Shown one piece after another: positions 28,054 through 36,119 of a DNA stretch of 64,000 nucleotides; within the stretch, counting starts at the first letter, position 1; each line of letters starts with the position of its first letter. The notes under the pieces were generated by a model. That model ran no database searches. It saw only the letters and a program-made list of their open reading frames with translations, and was not told the origin of the DNA. The translations under genes were made by a program, and so were the position numbers. The DNA lies in NCBI GenBank assembly GCA_027531255.1, contig JAPZRU010000013.1, positions 1 to 64,000 on the forward strand, written 5' to 3'. The DNA is from Steroidobacteraceae bacterium (GTDB lineage: Bacteria; Pseudomonadota; Gammaproteobacteria; Steroidobacterales; Steroidobacteraceae).

Positions 28054-28653
28054 TCAGCCCCTCCGCGCGAAGAAGCGGGCGTCGCCATGTCGGAAGGCCT
28101 CCGCCTCGGTCGGGCGCTCGGCCTCGTAGCGGACCAGCCCGAGCGGGTCCGCGGTGATCGACCGCCGATCGCGCCGGCGCGTCGCGAACCCCCAGCCCGC
28201 GAGCCGCGCGAGCGCGATCCCGATCGCGTGGGGAATCTGCGCGCGCACCGCCGGCCGCAGGCTGCCGCCGAAGTCCTCGAGCTCGACCGGCTGCACGCCG
28301 ATCAGCACCAGCTCGGACGGCGCGCGCCCGGAGAGCTGCGCGGCCGCGAGCACTTCCTGGAAGCCGGTCTGGTGCAGGCTCATCTTCTTGGCGCCCATGA
28401 AGCTCGGCACCCGGTCGCCCTCGAGCACCTGCAGAGTGCCGGGCACGAGGCCGAAGTCGATCGCGTCGAAGACGAGCAGGCGGCGCGCCTCCTGGACCTG
28501 CGGCAGCAGGTAGAGCCCCTGCGTCCCGCCGTCGAGCAGCCCGACGGAATCCGGAAGGCTCCAGTCGGCCGCCAGCGCCTCGACGCAGCGAACGCCGAAA
28601 CCCTCGTCGGCCCAGAGCACGTTGCCTATCCCGAGGACCAGCGCTTCGCGCAT
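28054..28653 (-). CDS. hupD: Hydrogenase maturation endopeptidase HupD
   Basis: A 199-residue aspartic-type endopeptidase that removes the C-terminal peptide of HupL after nickel insertion. Signature: VLGIGNVLWADEGFGVRCVE, with the nickel-sensing Glu and Asp, then LLVFDAIDFG, the LHQTGFQEVLAAAQL segment and LIGVQPVELEDFGG. The substrate site is visible in this window (after HupL His581). Translation start: GGGGAG lies 4 bases before the ATG, but it falls within one arm of a perfect hairpin (28656-28679). The gene opens the second part of the operon, after the higA insertion and a 175-base spacer. Confidence 0.94.
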   Translation of the reverse strand: MREALVLGIGNVLWADEGFGVRCVEALAADWSLPDSVGLLDGGTQGLYLLPQVQEARRLLVFDAIDFGLVPGTLQVLEGDRVPSFMGAKKMSLHQTGFQEVLAAAQLSGRAPSELVLIGVQPVELEDFGGSLRPAVRAQIPHAIGIALARLAGWGFATRRRDRRSITADPLGLVRYEAERPTEAEAFRHGDARFFARRG

Positions 28654-28655
28654 TC

Positions 28656-28679
28656 GTCTCCCCTCCGCGACGGGGAGAC
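28656..28679 (-). promoter_or_regulatory. Hairpin masking the hupD ribosome-binding site
   Basis: On the mRNA strand GTCTCCCC, an 8-base loop and GGGGAGAC form a perfect 8-bp stem. The 3' arm contains the only Shine-Dalgarno-like sequence of hupD (GGGGAG), 4 bases before the ATG. Such an arrangement can lower or regulate translation initiation; no such hairpin precedes the other genes of this operon. Confidence 0.5.
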
Positions 28680-28696
28680 TGTAACGGGCGACGTAA

Positions 28697-28710
28697 CGTA
28701 CAACTGTACG
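28697..28710. promoter_or_regulatory. Palindrome CGTACA-AC-TGTACG in the higA-hupD gap
   Basis: A perfect dyad with 6-base arms and a 2-base centre lies in the only long gap inside the hydrogenase operon, about 45 bases before hupD and 120 bases downstream of an HTH antitoxin-like gene. Size and symmetry fit an operator of an XRE/HigA-type dimer, but no binding data can be inferred from sequence alone. Confidence 0.3.
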
Positions 28711-28828
28711 GAGCGTCCGAGAGCGGCTAGGTGACTACCGAAGCCTCGACCGCCGGGAGCTCCGAACCGAACCGCGAGACCCTTGCGAGGCGCGGTCGTA
28801 CTGCGGGGCCACCGGCACCCCGGCGCGC

Positions 28829-29137
28829 CTACCTGTCCTTGTCGAACTCGACCTTGGCGCGATGCAGGTCCCACGCGGCCTGCAGGTGGAGCCAGAGCTC
28901 CGGGCCCGTGCGGAAGTAGCGGGCGAGACGCAGCGCGGTATCGGGCGTGAGGCCGCGGCGGCCGTTGACGATTTCGTTGACCCGCCGGCGCGAGATGCCG
29001 AGTTCCCGGGCCAGCGCCTCCTGCGACAGGTTCAGCGGCTTCAGGAAGCGGGACTCCAGGAAGTGTCCCGGATGGACCGGCGTGCGGCCGGCGGGCCGGC
29101 GCCGGCCGGTGGCACGCCCTGCGGGGGGCACGAGCAT
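28829..29137 (-). CDS. higA: HigA-family antitoxin-like XRE regulator (orphan)
   Basis: A 102-residue protein. After a basic 30-residue leader it has the HigA/VapI pattern: PVHPGHFLESRFLKPLNLSQ, the helix-turn-helix ARELGISRRRVNEIVNGRR, then GLTPDTALRLARYF and GPELWLHLQAAWDL. HigA proteins neutralise HigB mRNA-interferase toxins and repress their own operon. No HigB-like gene is nearby: the preceding gene is hupC, 2 bases upstream, and the next is hupD. AAGGA at the end of hupC serves as its ribosome site, so it is co-transcribed with the hydrogenase structural genes. It may be a solitary regulator or an acquired remnant. Confidence 0.88.
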   Translation of the reverse strand: MLVPPAGRATGRRRPAGRTPVHPGHFLESRFLKPLNLSQEALARELGISRRRVNEIVNGRRGLTPDTALRLARYFRTGPELWLHLQAAWDLHRAKVEFDKDR

Positions 29138-29139
29138 CG

Positions 29140-29841
29140 CTAGTCCTTGAAGGTCCGGTAGCCGCTGACCATGGTCGACATGATGCTCTGTCTGCTGGTG
29201 ATGTCTTCGCGGATTGCCGCATACAGGTGGATCATCGTGAAGGTGATCACGACCCACGTGCCCAGGTGGTGCCAGGTGTGCACCGCCTGCGAATCGCCCA
29301 GCAGCGGGATCACCCACCCGAACGCCACGTTCGCCCAGCTGCCCTCGCCGGTGCCTTCGCCGTACAGCGCGAAGCCCGTCGCGATCATGAAGAACGTCGT
29401 CACCATCAGCACGAAGCACATGAAGAACTGGGCGAGCGGGTTGTGGCCGCCGTACTTCAGCGGCTTGTCCGCGGCGAACGAGTACCAGCGGATCTCGTGC
29501 CACATCTCGCGCCAGTACTGGCGGCTCCAGAGCGGCACGACGAACAGCTGCTTCGCGTAGTCGTTGCCGACGAAGGCCCAGTAGATCCGGAGCACCGTCA
29601 CGATCGCGAGCACGTAGCCCGCCGTGAAGTGCGCGAACCGGATGTAGCCGAACAGGAAGGAGTCCGAGGCCTCGCCACCGACCGACGGCGGCGGGTAGGA
29701 GATCAGGAACCCGGTCGCCACCAGCACGACCATCGCAACCGCCTGCACCCAGTGCCAGAGGCGCACCGGCGCCTCGTACACGTAGATCGACTTCAGGGTC
29801 TGCGCGTTCGGGTCCGCGCTCAGCTCGTTGTACTGCAGCAC
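29140..29841 (-). CDS. hupC: NiFe-hydrogenase b-type cytochrome subunit HupC
   Basis: A 233-residue membrane cytochrome b that anchors the hydrogenase and passes electrons to quinone. Four hydrophobic segments are visible (around WVQAVAMVVLVATGFLISY, FTAGYVLAIVTVLRIYWAF, FFMCFVLMVTTFFMIATGF and LGTWVVITFTMIHLYAAI). Candidate heme-ligand histidines sit in RLWHW, IRFAHFTAG, HTWHHLG and TMIHLY. The start motif KSIYVYEAPVRLWHWV is typical of HupC/HoxZ. It follows hupL by 55 bases and is followed at once by the higA-like gene instead of the usual hupD. Confidence 0.95.
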   Translation of the reverse strand: MLQYNELSADPNAQTLKSIYVYEAPVRLWHWVQAVAMVVLVATGFLISYPPPSVGGEASDSFLFGYIRFAHFTAGYVLAIVTVLRIYWAFVGNDYAKQLFVVPLWSRQYWREMWHEIRWYSFAADKPLKYGGHNPLAQFFMCFVLMVTTFFMIATGFALYGEGTGEGSWANVAFGWVIPLLGDSQAVHTWHHLGTWVVITFTMIHLYAAIREDITSRQSIMSTMVSGYRTFKD

Positions 29842-29896
29842 CGTCGGTCCCCCGGTCGGTGCGCGGCGCCGCGGTGGTCCGCGGCGCCGCGCGGCC

Positions 29897-31687
29897 TCAA
29901 CGCACCTTCACCTTCGTCAGTTCCCCGCCGTCCGGCGCCATCACGTGCGTGGAGCACGCGAGGCACGGGTCGAACGAGTGCAGCGTCCGCAGGATCTCGA
30001 GCGGCTGGTCGGCCACCGCGACCGGCGTGTTCATGAGCGCCGCCTCGAACGCGCCGATCTGGCCCTTCGAGTCACGCGGGCTGCCGTTCCACGTGGTCGG
30101 CACCACCGCCTGGTAATTGTCGATCCTGCCGTCCTTGATGACGATCCAGTGGCCGAGCGCGCCGCGGGGCGCCTCGGTGAAACCGACGCCCTTGGCAACC
30201 TTCGGCCAGCTCGACGGCTCCCACTTCGCCGTGTTCGCCGTGGACTGGTCGCCGGCCTTGATGTTGGCCAGCAGCTTGTCCTGGAAGTAGCGGAGCTTAT
30301 GCGCCGCCCAGCTGCACTCGAGTCCGCGCGCGGCGGTGCGCCCGAGCGTCGAGAACAGCGCCGGCACCGGCACGTCGAGCGTGCGCAGCAGCTTCTCGGT
30401 CGGCTCCTTGAACTCCGGGTTGCCCTGCGCGTACCCGATCACGTAGCGAGCGAGCGGGCCGACCTCCACCGCGTGACCGCGCCAGCGGGGCGCCTTGATC
30501 CACGAGTACTTGGCGCCCTCGTCGATCTGCTCGATGTTCGTCCTCGTGCCCTTGGACTTCGGACCGAGCTCGAACTTCGCCTGCGTGACGCCCTCCCACG
30601 GATGGAGCGCCTTGACGCCGTCCGGGTACTGGTACCACGAGTGGTCGACGCTCTCCTGGATCTGCTCGGGATCCCGGAGGTCGACCTCGTGGATCTTCGA
30701 CAGGTCGCCGCCGACGATCGCGCCGCGCGGCATCAGCAGGTTCTTCGCCGAGAAGTCGTTGGCGCGCTCCGGGATGTCGCCGTACGACAGCACGCTCTGC
30801 GACGAGATGCCGCCGCCGTGCAGCCAGTCCTTGTAGAAGCTCGCGATCGCGATCAGGTCGGGGACGTAGACCTGGTCGATGAACTCGATCGTCTGGTCGA
30901 TGATCGACGAGACGAGATTCAGGCGCTCCATGTTGATCGCGCCGCCGGCGCCGGTGTCGTGCACGTTGATCGCGCACGGCATGCCGCCGACCAGCCAGTT
31001 CGGGTGCGGGTTCTTGCCGCCGTAGATCGTGTGGATCTTCACGATCTCCTTCTGGAAGTCGAGCGCCTGCAGGTAGTGCGCGACCGCCATCAGGTTCGCG
31101 TCCGGCGGCAGCCTGTAGGCCGGGTTGCCCCAGTAGCCGTTCATGAACGGCCCGAGCTGCCCGGACGCCACGAACTTCTTCAGCCGGTTCTGGATGTCGC
31201 GGAAGTAGCCCGGCGAGGACATCGCCCAGGGCGAGATCGACTGCGCGAACTCGCTGGTGGCCTTGGGGTCCGCCTTCAGCGCGGAGACCACGTCGACCCA
31301 GTCGAGCGCGTGCAGGTGGTAGAAGTGCACGAGGTGGTCGTGCACCTGCAGCGTCAGCTGCATGATGTTCCGGATCGAGTTCGCGTTCTCGGGAATGTCT
31401 ATCCCGAGCGCGTCCTCGACCGCGCGCACGCTCGTCAGCGCGTGCGTGCCGGTGCAGACGCCGCAGATGCGCTCGGTGAACGCCCACGCGTCGCGCGGGT
31501 CGCGGCCCTTCAGGATCACCTCGAGGCCGCGCCACATCGTGCCGGTGGAGACGGCGTTGCGGATCACGTTCTGCCCGTCCAGGTTCACCTCGACGCGCAG
31601 GTGCCCCTCGATGCGCGTCACCGGATCGACGACGACGCGCTTGCCCGAATCGTCGAGGCGAAAGCCCTGGGTCTCGTAAGCGCTCAT
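29897..31687 (-). CDS. hupL: Uptake NiFe-hydrogenase large subunit HupL
   Basis: A 596-residue precursor of the catalytic subunit that splits H2 at a Ni-Fe(CN)2CO centre. The nickel ligands are in the N-terminal motif RICGVC (Cys75, Cys78) and the C-terminal motif DPCLACSTH (Cys575, Cys578, His581). Cleavage after His581 by HupD would remove the 15-residue tail starting VMAP. Other family signatures: [43 protein letters not shown] and GALGHW. It closely follows the membrane-bound group 1d pattern (HoxG of Ralstonia, HupL of rhizobia). The ATG is 2 bases after the hupS stop. The mature enzyme is carried to the periplasm by the Tat signal of HupS. Confidence 0.97.
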   Translation of the reverse strand: MSAYETQGFRLDDSGKRVVVDPVTRIEGHLRVEVNLDGQNVIRNAVSTGTMWRGLEVILKGRDPRDAWAFTERICGVCTGTHALTSVRAVEDALGIDIPENANSIRNIMQLTLQVHDHLVHFYHLHALDWVDVVSALKADPKATSEFAQSISPWAMSSPGYFRDIQNRLKKFVASGQLGPFMNGYWGNPAYRLPPDANLMAVAHYLQALDFQKEIVKIHTIYGGKNPHPNWLVGGMPCAINVHDTGAGGAINMERLNLVSSIIDQTIEFIDQVYVPDLIAIASFYKDWLHGGGISSQSVLSYGDIPERANDFSAKNLLMPRGAIVGGDLSKIHEVDLRDPEQIQESVDHSWYQYPDGVKALHPWEGVTQAKFELGPKSKGTRTNIEQIDEGAKYSWIKAPRWRGHAVEVGPLARYVIGYAQGNPEFKEPTEKLLRTLDVPVPALFSTLGRTAARGLECSWAAHKLRYFQDKLLANIKAGDQSTANTAKWEPSSWPKVAKGVGFTEAPRGALGHWIVIKDGRIDNYQAVVPTTWNGSPRDSKGQIGAFEAALMNTPVAVADQPLEILRTLHSFDPCLACSTHVMAPDGGELTKVKVR

Positions 31688-31689
31688 CG

Positions 31690-32859
31690 TCAGGCCCCCC
31701 GTCCCGTGTTCTGGTCCACCGCGGCGGTCTCGGCGGGTCGCCGCCCGCCCTGCGGGTCCCTTCTCTGGCCCGTCTCCTCGCCGTTCCGGTCGAAACCGGT
31801 GCCGTGGTCGAGTCGCGCGCGCTTCAGAGCGGTGAGGCCCGCGTGCGCGGCGATGGCCGTGCCGGTGACGGCGGCGACCGCGCCGCCGATCCGGTCCGCG
31901 TTGCCCTCGACGCCGAACGCGTTGATCTGCGTGACGCGGTCGTAGAACGAGCCCTTGTCCCAGAAGCCGTCCTCGGAGCAGCCGATGCAGCCGTGGCCGG
32001 AGGCGATCGGGAACGACACGCCCTCGTTCCAGCGCATCGTGGAGCACGGGCTGTAGCTGGTCGGGCCCTTGCAGCCGACCTTGTAGAGGCAGTAGCCCTT
32101 GCGAGCGCCCTCGTCGTCCCACGCCTCGACGAACTGGCCCGCGTCGAAGTGCGGGCGGCGGTAGCACTTGTCGTGGATGCGCTGGCCGTAGAACATCTTC
32201 GGCCGCCCTTGGCGATCGAGCTCGGGGATGCGGTCGAAGGTCAGCATGTAGGTGACCACGGCGGTCATCACCTCCGCGATCGGCGGACAGCCGGGCACCT
32301 TCACGATCGGCTTGTCGGTGATGACCTTGTGGATCGGCGTCGCCTGCGTCGGATTGGGCTTCGCGGCCTGCACGCAGCCCCACGACGCGCACGAACCCCA
32401 GGCGATCACGGCCTTGGCGTCCTTCGCGACCCACTTGAGCTTGTCGATGAACGGCTTGCCGCCGCTGATGCAGAACATCCCGTCCTCGGCGAGCGGCGGG
32501 TTGCCCTCGACCGCGAGGATGTACTCGCCCTTGTGCTTCGCGGTGATCTCTTCGAGGATCGCGTGCGCCTGGTGGCCCGCAGCGGCCATCAGCGTGTCGT
32601 CGTAGTCGAGCGAGAGCATCGACAGCACGACGTCCTTGGCCAGCGGGTGCGCGGAGCGGATGAACGACTCCGAGCAGCAGGTGCACTCGAGGCCGTGCAG
32701 CCACAGCACGGGCGTGCGCGGCTTCGTCTCGAGCGCGTGCGCGATGCGCGGCGCGAACGCGGACCCGAGGCCGAGCGACGTCGCCGTCAGGCTGCAGAAC
32801 TTCACGAAGCTGCGGCGGGTGATGCCCTGGCGTCGCAGCACGTCGTAGAACGTTTCCAT
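31690..32859 (-). CDS. hupS: Uptake NiFe-hydrogenase small subunit HupS (oxygen-tolerant type)
   Basis: A 389-residue precursor of the electron-transfer subunit. The Tat signal is TRRSFVKFC within residues 13-22, with a hydrophobic stretch ending near HAL (43). Six cysteines for the proximal 4Fe-3S cluster are present at 59, 61, 62, 157, 162 and 191. With a 42-residue offset these equal HoxK Cys17, 19, 20, 115, 120 and 149, so both supernumerary cysteines (19 and 120) that give oxygen tolerance are conserved. Medial and distal cluster residues follow ([43 protein letters not shown]). A C-terminal transmembrane helix (about 325-345) anchors it next to HupC. First gene of the operon. Confidence 0.97.
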   Translation of the reverse strand: METFYDVLRRQGITRRSFVKFCSLTATSLGLGSAFAPRIAHALETKPRTPVLWLHGLECTCCSESFIRSAHPLAKDVVLSMLSLDYDDTLMAAAGHQAHAILEEITAKHKGEYILAVEGNPPLAEDGMFCISGGKPFIDKLKWVAKDAKAVIAWGSCASWGCVQAAKPNPTQATPIHKVITDKPIVKVPGCPPIAEVMTAVVTYMLTFDRIPELDRQGRPKMFYGQRIHDKCYRRPHFDAGQFVEAWDDEGARKGYCLYKVGCKGPTSYSPCSTMRWNEGVSFPIASGHGCIGCSEDGFWDKGSFYDRVTQINAFGVEGNADRIGGAVAAVTGTAIAAHAGLTALKRARLDHGTGFDRNGEETGQRRDPQGGRRPAETAAVDQNTGRGA

Positions 32860-32911
32860 CCGGAACCCCCTCGTCCGCGTGGCGGCGTACCGGCGTGCCC
32901 GCGGTTGCGGC

Positions 32912-32940
32912 CGATTAGGAGGCATGCCTCCTGCGACCAA
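32912..32940 (-). promoter_or_regulatory. Putative hupS promoter with embedded 16-bp palindrome
   Basis: On the minus strand TTGGTC (-35 like; 32935-32940) and TAATCG (-10 like; 32912-32917) are 17 bases apart, about 53 bases before the hupS ATG. The spacer is filled by the perfect palindrome AGGAGGCATGCCTCCT (32917-32932), so a dimeric regulator bound there would sit on the polymerase face. No sigma-54 -24/-12 element of the sort used by some hup operons was seen here. Confidence 0.45.
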
Positions 32941-33068
32941 ATATCCGTAGAGCCCGCAGCCGCACGCGCGACGCGCGACGCGCGTAACCCGGGCCGTTAC
33001 ATCCCGCGCGCGAGTCCCGGCTCGTAACGGACCTCGTTACCGAACGCGTCGCCGCCGCGCGCACGAAA

Positions 33069-33104
33069 GCACGCCGCCCGGGCCTCGCGGACCGGGCGGC
33101 GTGC
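33069..33104 (-). terminator. Strong GC hairpin downstream of the small secreted-protein gene
   Basis: GCACGCCGCCCG and CGGGCGGCGTGC form a perfect 12-bp stem with a 12-base loop, 40 bases past the stop at 33143. Only a short T-run (CTTTCG) follows on the minus strand, so it may need Rho or act mainly as a 3' stabiliser. It also insulates the hup promoter from upstream transcription. Confidence 0.5.
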
Positions 33105-33142
33105 GATCGAACGGCGGGACGGCGGCGCGCGCGCCGCGGACG

Positions 33143-33442
33143 TCAGCGGTCGTCGGTGTGACGGGCCGCGGAGTCGGGGCGGCGCGCACGGCTGAACGGG
33201 CGCGCGGCGAGCACGGCGGCGACCGCGCCGGCGGCGGCGCCGAACAGCCCGCGCACGTTCGCGGGATCCGCGAAGAAGGTCTGCAGGCCGTGGAGCGTCT
33301 GCTCGGCACCGGCGACCGCGCCGACGCTGGCGTGTGCCGCGCCCGCGGCGAGGCATCCGAGCGCGAGCATCGCGGCGCGGCGCAGGCGACGAACGCCGAA
33401 CGGGCCCGCGACCCGGGTGTGGTTGCGATCCGTGACCTTCAT
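33143..33442 (-). CDS. Small secreted/membrane protein of unknown function
   Basis: A 99-residue protein I do not recognise. A basic N-terminus (RRLRRAAM) leads into a hydrophobic segment (LALGCLAAGAAHAS), consistent with a signal peptide cleaved near AHA-S. A second hydrophobic segment (VRGLFGAAAGAVAAVLAA, about 68-85) precedes an arginine-rich hydrophilic tail, so the mature form may be a small inner-membrane protein. AGGAG lies 7 bases before the ATG and a strong hairpin follows the stop, both supporting a real gene. It lies between ald and the hydrogenase promoter, with no visible link to either. Confidence 0.55.
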   Translation of the reverse strand: MKVTDRNHTRVAGPFGVRRLRRAAMLALGCLAAGAAHASVGAVAGAEQTLHGLQTFFADPANVRGLFGAAAGAVAAVLAARPFSRARRPDSAARHTDDR

Positions 33443-33472
33443 GCCGACTCCTGGCTCTACGCTACGGTGAGG

Positions 33473-33494
33473 CCCGCGGCAGGCGGGGATGGCG
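33473..33494 (+). repeat. 22-base intergenic repeat, copy 1
   Basis: This block (stem CCCGC/GCGGG around GGCAG, then an ATGGCG tail) recurs at 46266-46287 with a single mismatch. Both copies are intergenic and on the plus strand; similar but less exact sequence continues for about 10 bases afterwards. The remaining part of the 33443-33700 gap holds no gene I can support. Confidence 0.45.
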
Positions 33495-33700
33495 ACGGAC
33501 GGCGGGTGGGCCCCGCTCTGTGCGCTGCGAGCGCCGTGTCCGACGAGTTCCGCAGGAGCGTGCCGGACACCGGCACCGGTCGCCATGAAGACGGCGTAAT
33601 GGCCGGGACTACGACGGTCGCCGACCGAGCGGAGCGCGCCGTCGCGGCGCGCCCCGGGGTTCGCCCGGGTCCACCGCGCGGCGCGCCGCGTCGTGGCCCG

Positions 33701-34840
33701 CTACTGCAGGCGCGTGCCGGTGCGCACGCGGGCGTCCGGCGCATACGGCCGGAACTCGAGGGCGAGATCGCGCGCGACCGCTTCGTGCGTGACGTGCCCC
33801 GCGTGCACGTTCAGGCCTTTCGCGAAGCCGGCGTCGCGCTCGAGCGCGCGCTCCCAGCCGAGGTCCGCGAGCGCGCGCACGTACGGCAGCGTGGCGTTCG
33901 TCAGGGCGAAGGTCGAGGTGCGCGGCACCGCGCCGGGCATGTTGGTCACGCAGTAGTGGATCACGCCGTCGACCACGTAGGTCGGGTCCGCGTGCGTCGT
34001 GGGCCGCGAGGTCTCGAAGCAGCCGCCCTGGTCGATCGAGATGTCGACGAGCACGGCACCGGGCTTCATCCGCTTCACCATCTCGCGAGTGACGAGCTTC
34101 GGCGCCGCGGCGCCCGGCACGAGCACCGCGCCGATCACGAGGTCGGCGTCGCGCGTCAGCGCCTCGATCGCGTCGGTGGTCGAGTAGACGGTCTTCGCCA
34201 GCGCGCCGAACTGCACGGCGAGCTCCCGCAGGCGCCTGGGCGAGCGATCGACGATCGTGACGTCGGCCCGCAGGCCGACCGCCATCTCGGCCGCGTGCGT
34301 GCCAGACACGCCGCCGCCGAGGATCACGACCTTCGCCGGCAGCACGCCCGGCACGCCGCCGAGCAGCACGCCGAAGCCGCCGTTCGCCTTGGTCAGCGAG
34401 GTCGCGCCGACCTGCACCGACATGCGCCCGGCCACCTCGCTCATCGGCGTCAGCAGCGGCAGGGTGCCGTCCGGCGCGGCCACCGTCTCGTAGGCGATCG
34501 CGGTCGCGCCGGACGCAACCAGGCCCTCCGCCTGCGCGCGGTCCGCCGCGAGGTGCAGGTAGGTGAACAGCACCTGGCCGCGCTTCAGCAGCCGGCACTC
34601 CTGCGGCTGCGGCTCCTTGACCTTGACCACGAGTTCCGCGCTCTCGAACACCTCGCGGGCGGTGCCGAGGATCCGCGCGCCGGCGGCACGATACGCCGCG
34701 TCGTCCATGCCGATGCCGACGCCGGCGTGGCTCTCGACGTAGACCTCGTGGCCCGCACCGACCAGTTCCCGCACGCCCGACGGCGTCAGGCCGACGCGGT
34801 ACTCGTGGACCTTGATCTCCTTCGGCACTCCGATGCGCAT
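33701..34840 (-). CDS. ald: Alanine dehydrogenase
   Basis: A 379-residue NAD-dependent enzyme interconverting L-alanine and pyruvate plus ammonia. Landmarks: MRIGVPKEIKVHEYRVGLTP at the start, the catalytic-lysine region VVKVKEPQPQE, the FTYLHLAAD segment with the catalytic His, the Rossmann motif VVILGGGVSGTHAAEMAVGL, and DISIDQGGCFETSRPTTH (substrate site). Length is slightly longer than typical Ald (about 371), through a short C-terminal extension. It is divergent from an Lrp/AsnC regulator gene 140 bases away, the usual arrangement for alanine-responsive control of ald. GGGGG precedes the ATG. Confidence 0.95.
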   Translation of the reverse strand: MRIGVPKEIKVHEYRVGLTPSGVRELVGAGHEVYVESHAGVGIGMDDAAYRAAGARILGTAREVFESAELVVKVKEPQPQECRLLKRGQVLFTYLHLAADRAQAEGLVASGATAIAYETVAAPDGTLPLLTPMSEVAGRMSVQVGATSLTKANGGFGVLLGGVPGVLPAKVVILGGGVSGTHAAEMAVGLRADVTIVDRSPRRLRELAVQFGALAKTVYSTTDAIEALTRDADLVIGAVLVPGAAAPKLVTREMVKRMKPGAVLVDISIDQGGCFETSRPTTHADPTYVVDGVIHYCVTNMPGAVPRTSTFALTNATLPYVRALADLGWERALERDAGFAKGLNVHAGHVTHEAVARDLALEFRPYAPDARVRTGTRLQ

Positions 34841-34980
34841 GAGCCCCCCTGGTGGCCGGTCGTGGACAGTGACGCCAGCGTAACGACGGCGCGCGACGGC
34901 CCCTTGCGAACGCACCGCAGCATCCGGTCCACTTGCGCAATCTCCTGCCACCGTTCAGGCCATCGGCCGAAGGATCTTGC

Positions 34981-35442
34981 GTGCAACTCGACCGATACGA
35001 CCGCACCCTGCTGCAGGTGCTCCAGCGCGAGGGCCGGATCACGAACGCGGAACTGGCCGCGCGGGTGAACCTCTCCGAGTCCGCGTGCCTGCGGCGCGTC
35101 CGTGCGCTCGAGGCCGAGGGGCTGATCGAGGGCTATTCGGCGCGCCTCAACCAGCAGAAGGCCGGCTGCCCGGTGAACGTGTTCGTCAGCATCACGCTGG
35201 AGCGGCAGGAGCGAGCGGACCTGCGCGCCTTCGAGGAGGCGGTGCGCAAGGTGCCCGAGGTCATCGAGTGCTACCTGATGTCGGGCGAGTACGACTACCT
35301 GCTGCGCGTGGTGGTCGCCGACACCGCGGACTTCGAGCGCGTGCACAGCCAGCACCTGACGAGCCTGCCGAACGTCGCGCGCGTGCATTCGAGCTTCGCG
35401 CTGCGTACGGTCCAGCGGACACGCGAACTGCCTATCCGCTGA
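34981..35442 (+). CDS. Lrp/AsnC-family transcriptional regulator
   Basis: A 153-residue feast/famine regulator. The N-terminal helix-turn-helix is clear (YDRTLLQVLQREGRITNAEL, ARVNLSESACLRRVRAL), followed by the AsnC/RAM ligand-binding domain (VFVSITLERQE, VPEVIECYLMSGEYDYLLRVVV, FERVHSQHLTSLPNVARVHSSFALR). GTG at 34981 was chosen because GAAGGA lies 6-10 bases upstream and the protein then begins MQLDRYDR as in the family; a TTG at 34933 would add 16 non-conserved residues. Divergent from ald, which it probably controls in response to alanine (AldR-like; inference). Confidence 0.92.
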   Translation: MQLDRYDRTLLQVLQREGRITNAELAARVNLSESACLRRVRALEAEGLIEGYSARLNQQKAGCPVNVFVSITLERQERADLRAFEEAVRKVPEVIECYLMSGEYDYLLRVVVADTADFERVHSQHLTSLPNVARVHSSFALRTVQRTRELPIR

Positions 35443-35550
35443 CACCCGATCGCAATCGCGCCTCGGCGCGATGCGCGCCAATTCGGCCACGGTCGGCGCG
35501 GCACGCGGCGCGGGCCGGCATCACCCACGTGCAACGACAGGGAGTCAGGC

Positions 35551-36009
35551 ATGGCCAAGCGCAGCCAGACGGGTGGCGCGCGCGCAACCCTTCGAGAGAC
35601 CGATCTCGTGCACGAGGCCGAAGTCGAGCACGCCTCCGCGAAGGACCTCGTGGCCCAGATCGAGGGCGCGCCCGCGCACGACAAGCTCGTAGCGCGCGTG
35701 AAGGTGCTCGGCGAGTACGTGAGTCACCACGTGAAGGCGGAAGAATCGACGCTGTTCGGGCAGCTGAAGCGCACGCGGCTCGATCTGGCGGCGCTGGGCG
35801 AGCGGCTGCTGGAGCGCAAGCGTCAACTGTCGCAGGGCACGGGCAACGGCGCGGCGGACGCGGATCGCGGCATCGTGCCGGACGCGCCGGACGCGGTGGA
35901 CGAGCCGGACGAAGGCGTGCCGGCGGCGCGGACCGACGGGATGCGCGGCGGTCGCAGGCAGCCGGCCGTGCCGCTCGCGCGCGGCGGCCGCCGCACGAGC
36001 GTGGCCTGA
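35551..36009 (+). CDS. Hemerythrin-HHE domain protein lacking its N-terminal half
   Basis: A 152-residue protein whose residues about 20-85 match only the C-terminal half of a standalone HHE hemerythrin: LVHEAEVEHASAKDLVAQIEG, VKVLGEYVSHHVKAEE, LDLAALGERLLERK. Full proteins begin with a helix carrying HDxxR/K and a second HxxxE helix; these about 70 residues are missing and the match starts directly after a 17-residue basic leader. A four-helix di-iron bundle could therefore only form by pairing of two chains. The C-terminal 60 residues are low-complexity, acidic then Arg/Gly-rich. The start has an AGGGAG site. It is either a functional half-bundle or a deletion product. Confidence 0.75.
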   Translation: MAKRSQTGGARATLRETDLVHEAEVEHASAKDLVAQIEGAPAHDKLVARVKVLGEYVSHHVKAEESTLFGQLKRTRLDLAALGERLLERKRQLSQGTGNGAADADRGIVPDAPDAVDEPDEGVPAARTDGMRGGRRQPAVPLARGGRRTSVA

Positions 36010-36119
36010 GAACCGCGTCGCCTCGCGGACCGGTCCTCCTGCCCGTTCTCGCGCAGTGGCCGCGGGAGAACCGGTCCGGGGACTGTCCTCGCGCGGCGAT
36101 GCGCGCTATTCTTTCCATC

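Noticed and set aside
32860-33000. Sigma-54 promoter for hupSL, as known in some hup operons
   Set aside because: No GG-N10-GC element close to the consensus was found; a sigma-70-like pair with a palindrome fits better.
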